This document shows, piece by piece, positions 59,610 to 64,000 of a stretch of DNA of 64,000 bases. The position numbers were made by a program, and so were the translations under genes. The notes beneath the pieces were generated by a model, which did no database searches, was not told the DNA's origin, and saw nothing but the letters and a program-made list of their open reading frames with translations. Within the stretch, counting starts at the first letter, position 1; each line of letters starts with the position of its first letter. Source of the stretch: Alligator mississippiensis (lineage: Eukaryota; Chordata; Crocodylia; Alligatoridae); assembly GCF_030867095.1 (NCBI RefSeq), contig NC_081835.1, positions 21,212,501 to 21,276,500 of the forward strand, given 5' to 3'.

Positions 59610-60266
59610 CAAGGGTTTTTAACCTTTTTTAGTCTAAGTACCCCCCGCCCGGCAGCAGGACACTGAGTGGCAGGGGAGGAGCCTCTGAACGCCAGGGGAG
59701 TGGGGAGCGTGTGGCTGGATACCACGCAGGGGGGTGGTTAGCATGCAGCCAAACACTGGGGGAGGGGTAGTGCGCGGCCAGATGCCGAGTGAGGGGGAGG
59801 TTAGCATGTAGTCGGACGCCAAGCAGGGGCGGGGCGGGAGGGGGGTTAGTGTGTGGTCAAACGCTGAGCGGCGGGGGGGGTGGGGAGGTGCACAGCCAAA
59901 CATGAAGCAGGGAGATGGGGGCGGTGTACGGGTGGGTGAGGACAGAGCACTGCCACTTCCCAGGAGCAAGGGCAGGACAGGACAGGACAGGGCAGGGCAG
60001 GGTGGGGAAGCTCACCAGGCTGGGATGAGGGCAGCGGGCTGGGAAGTTTACTGGGCTGGTGTGTGACAGCACCAGCTGCTGTGTGCGAGCTTTCCTGCCC
60101 CACAGAGGGGCGCCACTGCCTTCACCCCAGCCTGGTGGGCGTTCCCGCCCCACCCCAGCCCTGCTCCTGGGAGGTGGCAGTGCTCCATCCCCACCCACCT
60201 GTGCATACCCCTAAGACCAGTGCAAGTACCCCTAGGGGTACATATACCCCCAGTTGACATCTCCTG
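59610..60266. mobile_element. hAT-like element with minisatellite core
   Basis: Starts CAAGGGTTTTTAACCTTTTT and ends CAGTTGACATCTCCTG. Flanks TCTTACAT and CCTTACAT agree at 7 of 8. The interior from about 59690 to 59880 has three or four 50-60-bp units of the form GG-TTAG(T/C)(A/G)TG-(A/C)G(C/T)C(A/G)(A/G)AC(G/A)C. Also typical is the closing AGTACCCCTAGGGGTACATA. No transposase frame. Confidence 0.8.
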
Positions 60267-60319
60267 CCTTACATGTAAAAACAGAAAGAGAAAGTTCTAA
60301 AATATTAGTAGGCAACCGT

Positions 60320-60500
60320 CAATCCTCTGGATCATGGTGTATGCATAAGAGTCTAGTCACCAAGACCTTTGACGCATATGCCTGGGCAAGAGTATGGAGG
60401 AGTGGAGGCTACCCAAAACCTACTATCTCCTCTTTAGACCACTGAGACAGAATCCAAAGGCCAGACCCAGTCCAGACGCTCAGTTCCTTGATGGTTGTAG
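60320..60500 (-). repeat. Headless SINE relative of the 44.2-kb copy
   Basis: Shares GTCACCAAGACCTTTGACGC/ATATGCC with GTCACCAAGACTTTTAGCAC/ATGCCC at 44316, and then AATCCAAAGG. The tRNA-like head is not recognisable here. Confidence 0.55.
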
Positions 60501-60575
60501 CTTCTGCCAGAGAGCAACAGATAAGAATTTCAGACTAATGCCTCAGTAAGGGGACATTTCTGTTAGGGTGATGTC

Positions 60576-61617
60576 CAGGGATCTGGGTTTTCCGTTTCCC
60601 ACAGAAAAACAGAGAAAACCATGAATTTCCCACGGATTTCCCGGTTTTGCAAAGAGTGCTTCAGACTGGCAGAGTTCCAGAGCTATTTGCCTGCCAGAGC
60701 TATTTGCAAAAAGGGTGGGGAAACCCCCAGCCCTGTCGGGAGGGAGAGGGAGAGGGGTGGGGGTGGGCTGAGGCTTGCACTCACCCAAGGCTTGGATCAG
60801 GCTCACTGTTCATTTTTGGAGCCTGTAAAGTAAGTGGGGCTTGGGGGTTGCATGGCAGGGCTGGAGGGGGAAGCTGGCTGTGGGGGGAAACTGACCAGAG
60901 GGAGCCAGATTGAGAAGACAGGGCTTTGGAATATGTCCCTGTGCCTGATCCTGCTGCCACTGCCGCTGCCATGCTCTGCGCTGCTTTGCCATGGCCGGTT
61001 GCACATGCAGCTCTGTGGGCAAGCAGTATGGCAGTGGCGGTGTGGGGTCGTGGCAGCCCCCCTTATCCAGCTGTCTGGCCAGGAGATGTGTGTGCAGCCC
61101 TTAGGGGGCACTGACGGGATGGGGAGCTCAACTGGCTGCGGCAAAGCAGCTGCAGGGTGACCCACCATGGCAAACTGCATCCAAACCCCCACTCCCTTCC
61201 AACTGGGTGGCACATGTGTGACCTGCAGAGGGACTCCCCTGCCCTCGCTCACCTGGCCCTGCTCCTGGGAGCAGCTCACAGAGACACACTTCCCACCTTC
61301 TATTCTCAATCTGGCTCCCCCCAGCCCCTTTCCTTTCCCCCTTCCCACCCCTTCCCCCCATACACACTTACCTCCGGGGGGGGGGGGGGGGTGTCTGTCT
61401 GTGCCTGTGCCTGCATGCCTATGTCTGTGCCTGCATGTGTGGGGCTGGGGGATTGTTGTTGTTGGGGGAGTGAGGGGAACCAGCAGGGCTTTACAGGTTG
61501 GGGTGGGGAGCAAGGGGCACCAGCAGGGCTGTGGGGGGTCTTTAATTTTAATTGTGGATTTTGGGGGGTTTAATCAGAAAATCTGTGATTTTTTATCAGG
61601 GAAAACCAGGATCCTTG
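60576..61617. mobile_element. hAT element, 1042 bp, perfect 8-bp TSD
   Basis: Starts CAGGGATCTGGGTTTTCCGT and ends GGGAAAACCAGGATCCTTG, giving inverted CA(A/G)GGAT(C)CTGGTTTTCC ends. GTGATGTC is exact on both sides (60568-60575 and 61618-61625). Near both ends are AAACC/ATCTGTGATTTT-type words. The core is GC-rich with a G run at about 61376-61390. Frames of 236 and 154 codons are not recognisable proteins. Confidence 0.87.
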
Positions 61618-61625
61618 GTGATGTC

Positions 61626-63389
61626 CCTTAGCCTTTCTCCAACCAAGAAGTACCCACAAAGCAGTGGGCGCTAGGGTTTTGAGGTGCCCTATACTCTCCT
61701 TACTCTGGAGGTTGCTATAGTGTGGTATTTTATAGGAGCTACCCCTCCACAAAGAGCCCCACCACATTGCCACCAGGCACTCCAGTCAGATGCAGTTTAC
61801 GGTCATACCTAGGTCTGAAATAAACAAATATTATGTGTATCATTAAATGGTTATGACGGTGAAGAAACTGCATCTAATGCAGTGCAAGTAGCCACTAAAG
61901 GACTAAGATTTAATTTTTTTTAAAATTTTTTTTAAATAAATGCAGCTATCAGTTTTTAAATTCTTACAATTTATATTTGTAAAACCATCTCTCAGGTCAG
62001 TACTGAAATTCTGTTTTTTTATGAAGTTTTAATGAAGTTTTTAATGTGTATATCACATAGATCTTTCGTTTCCCAGAATTACCATGTTTCTAACTGCATC
62101 AGAGTAGTTGTTGCATGTTTTGTGCATGGTGGGAATTTTATTTAAGCAGAATTAATCCAAAACTTCATGTATCCAATTTTACAGTGGCAGAAGAAATCAG
62201 CAAAGCAGAGAAAAACACCAACAGGTGGGCCAGATTCTGCCCTTGAAAGCACACAGGTCTGCATAATGAGCTATCCATCCCATTGCAGCATACGTCAGGA
62301 CTTGATTTAAAAGTTGGCTTTACAATGAGAAGAGACTGGAAAAATATATTATGCATAAAGATAGTCTTGTACTAGAAGATAGATCCAAACACTTCTGCAT
62401 GCTGAGGGTGTTTGGAATATGAACATGAATCCAGATTTGAATTTTATACAAGATGTAGTTCCTTATAACAGGCTGATTCACAAATCCAGTTTCAAACCCT
62501 TATGAACTTTGAAACAGTGGCTTAAGCTTCTCTCTCTCTGTCTCTCTTTGGTTATTTCAAATACTAGCAGTGCTGATTGGAATAAGCTCCCTTTGGTTTA
62601 AAACAAACAAACAAACAGGAGATTATGATGAACAGCTGGTAGCAAAATATGCTCTCACTTTTTTAAAGCTACAAATTAGGACACGTTGAATCCATTCATT
62701 TAAAAAAGTTTTTACAAGTATTTAAAAAGCTGGTAAAAAGTTTTCATGTATACCATCCTGCAAGAAAGCAATATCAACATTATTTTAATACAAAAATGAA
62801 GCAAATGAATGTGTGAATTATTTATTTTAAATATTTGGTGCAACTGTTCCTGTTAACTAATCCAGGCACTTGGAAGGCAATTACACTGAGCTTTGACAAC
62901 ATTGCCAACCCACTGTAGTGTGCCTTATGCCAAACACTATTGTTATTTTATTGACCACGTTCACCATTACATATGCATATGAAAAAACAGAGGCATTTTC
63001 ATCAGGATTACCCTAATAGCATTAAGAGATTATTTTTTAAATTTCCTTGGAAGAAAATTCACTTAAATGAGATTAGTTATTACTTGACTGGTTTCCTATC
63101 ATACTGCTATGTTTAGGTAAGTGGAGTCCATTAGAGTATAAAGTTTAAGAAAAAAATGATTTTATACATTAATGATTTCAAATAAAAGGAAAGCACTATA
63201 TTTGTTCATAGCTTCTTTTGAGAAAGTTAAGTCGATGTTCTGGTTAGAAGAGATAACACTTTTTGTCCCTCCTGGTGGCCCCCTAGTGTCACCATTAGTT
63301 GCTAATTACTTGCAAACAAATAAACAATTAACTCCTCGTGCCTCTTGGTGGGAGAGTTTTCATTGACATGCTAAAACTTTCTAATAAAA
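61626..63389. other. Upstream region of HESX1: AT-rich, no elements recognised
   Basis: No CpG island and no clear repeats. Several TAAT-containing stretches lie within the last 700 bp before HESX1. This is the only sizeable part of the intergenic interval without an obvious transposon, so conserved regulatory DNA, if any, is most likely here. Confidence 0.4.
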
Positions 63390-63501
63390 GATTTTAATTA
63401 ATGACGTAGCAAATCCAACCCCCTTGTCAACACAGTTATAAAGAGAAAATGCAAGAAAATGCAAGTACAGTCTGTGCACCACATATACTGAAGGTGAAAG
63501 A
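63390..63501 (+). promoter_or_regulatory. HESX1 proximal promoter: TAAT motif and TATA box
   Basis: TAATTAAT at 63395-63402 is a paired homeodomain-type site, followed by ATGACGTAG, a CRE-like motif. TATAAA at 63437-63442 lies 60 bp before the HESX1 ATG, so a TSS near 63468 would be expected. Vertebrate Hesx1 promoters are known to be bound by LIM-homeodomain proteins at TAAT sites. Assigning this role here is inference. Confidence 0.5.
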
Positions 63502-63694
63502 ATGGCAAGTACATCATTACCTTCTGCCAATACAGCAGCATCTCAGAATTGCCAGAAAGCATCTGGTTCCATGGAAAATAAAGCCACACATTCCTCATTT
63601 TCCATTGAAAGTATCTTGGGATTAGAGCAGAAAGATGAAGGCATTCCAGCTGCAAAACCTCACAGACCATGGATAGATACGTGCAACAACTCAG
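63502..63694 (+). CDS. HESX1: HESX1 coding exon 1 (residues 1-64)
   Basis: HESX1 is a paired-like homeodomain transcriptional repressor needed for anterior forebrain and pituitary development. The exon encodes 64 residues. FSIESILGL at residues 33-41 is the engrailed-homology-1 (eh1) motif that recruits Groucho/[13 protein letters not shown] (52-61) matches the human KPHRPWADTC. The start has A at -3 and G at +4. Met24 ([10 protein letters not shown]) is an alternative start closer to the human N-terminus. The exon ends in phase 1 at donor GTAAGC. The homeodomain lies beyond the window. Confidence 0.93.
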
Positions 63695-63930
63695 GTAAGC
63701 CAGTAGCTTCAATTTCATATTTGAACACAATTGTATATTTACAACATGGTAAAATGTATATATTATTAATCATGTGTTTCCATAAGTATTTAAGCACATT
63801 TAGACATATCCATGAAACATTCAAGTACTGTTCATTTTGTTACAGGATTACATTTTAATACAAATATTTAATTGAAAACTATGTCAAATACAGAGCTGTT
63901 AACTTTAAATTCTATTTTTCCTAGTTTTAG

Positions 63931-64000
63931 GAGAAGATGGTAACCCACAACTGCAGCTCTCTGCCATTTCCTGTGAAAGGCCATTACTGCATGCTAACAA
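63931..64000 (+). CDS. HESX1: HESX1 coding exon 2, truncated by window end
   Basis: With the acceptor ending at 63930 (TTTTAG) the frame reads S-GEDGNPQLQLSAISCERPLL and then HAN, open to the window end. Human has SSGKDGNLCL at the same junction. An alternative acceptor six bases upstream (CCTAG, exon from 63925) keeps the frame and would add Val-Leu. The homeodomain exons are outside the window. Confidence 0.8.

Noticed and set aside
60803-61631. Frames of 236, 154 and 138 codons
   Set aside because: Inside the GC-rich core of a hAT element; no recognisable domain and mutual overlap.

Overview
This is a vertebrate nuclear DNA window. Two genes can be read from it, and the rest is intronic or intergenic DNA packed with transposable elements. 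The dominant repeats are CR1 LINEs whose 3' ends carry a short tandem tail of the form ATCTATGA. With them are solo LTRs, many non-autonomous hAT-like DNA transposons and a tRNA-headed SINE. Together with the divergence of the two proteins from human, this points to a sauropsid, most likely a crocodilian and less likely a turtle. The species assignment is inference.

From 1349 to 45821 on the minus strand lies the complete coding part of APPL1, an endosomal BAR-PH-PTB adaptor. I placed all 22 coding exons by hand. They join into an uninterrupted frame of 708 codons plus stop, and every boundary has AG acceptor dinucleotides and GT donors except intron 4, which has a GC donor. The start codon lies in a TATA-less CpG island at about 45.4-46.2 kb, which is the presumed promoter. 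Near the right edge, HESX1 (a pituitary/forebrain homeobox repressor) starts on the plus strand at 63502 and runs off the window. Divergent APPL1 and HESX1 match the human 3p14 arrangement. The downstream human neighbours (ASB14, DNAH12) are not in this window.

The APPL1 introns hold a CR1 LINE copy with long reading frames (13.95-16.40 kb), an LTR with a TATA box (19.27-20.73 kb), a second CR1 split by a related solo LTR with a perfect 5-bp target duplication (28-30.4 kb), two copies of a terminal-inverted-repeat element (12.75 and 33.03 kb), hAT-like elements, an LTR-like block with three tandem units (37-38.9 kb) and a tRNA-Gly-like SINE (44.2 kb).

The 17.7-kb interval between the two start codons is mostly mobile DNA. 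It holds hAT-like elements at 50.13, 51.59, 59.61 and 60.58 kb, each bounded by an 8-bp target duplication, three of them with GC-rich and partly tandem-repeated cores. It also holds a three-level nest (CR1, then LTR, then CR1) at 54-55.2 kb, and a 2.5-kb inverted CR1 split by a CpG-rich 652-bp solo LTR.

I found no CRISPR array, prokaryotic gene, RNA gene or clearly new enzymatic system. The most noteworthy items are the repeat families and their nesting, the GC-AG intron of APPL1, and one unexplained reading frame in intron 8 (22.69-23.11 kb).
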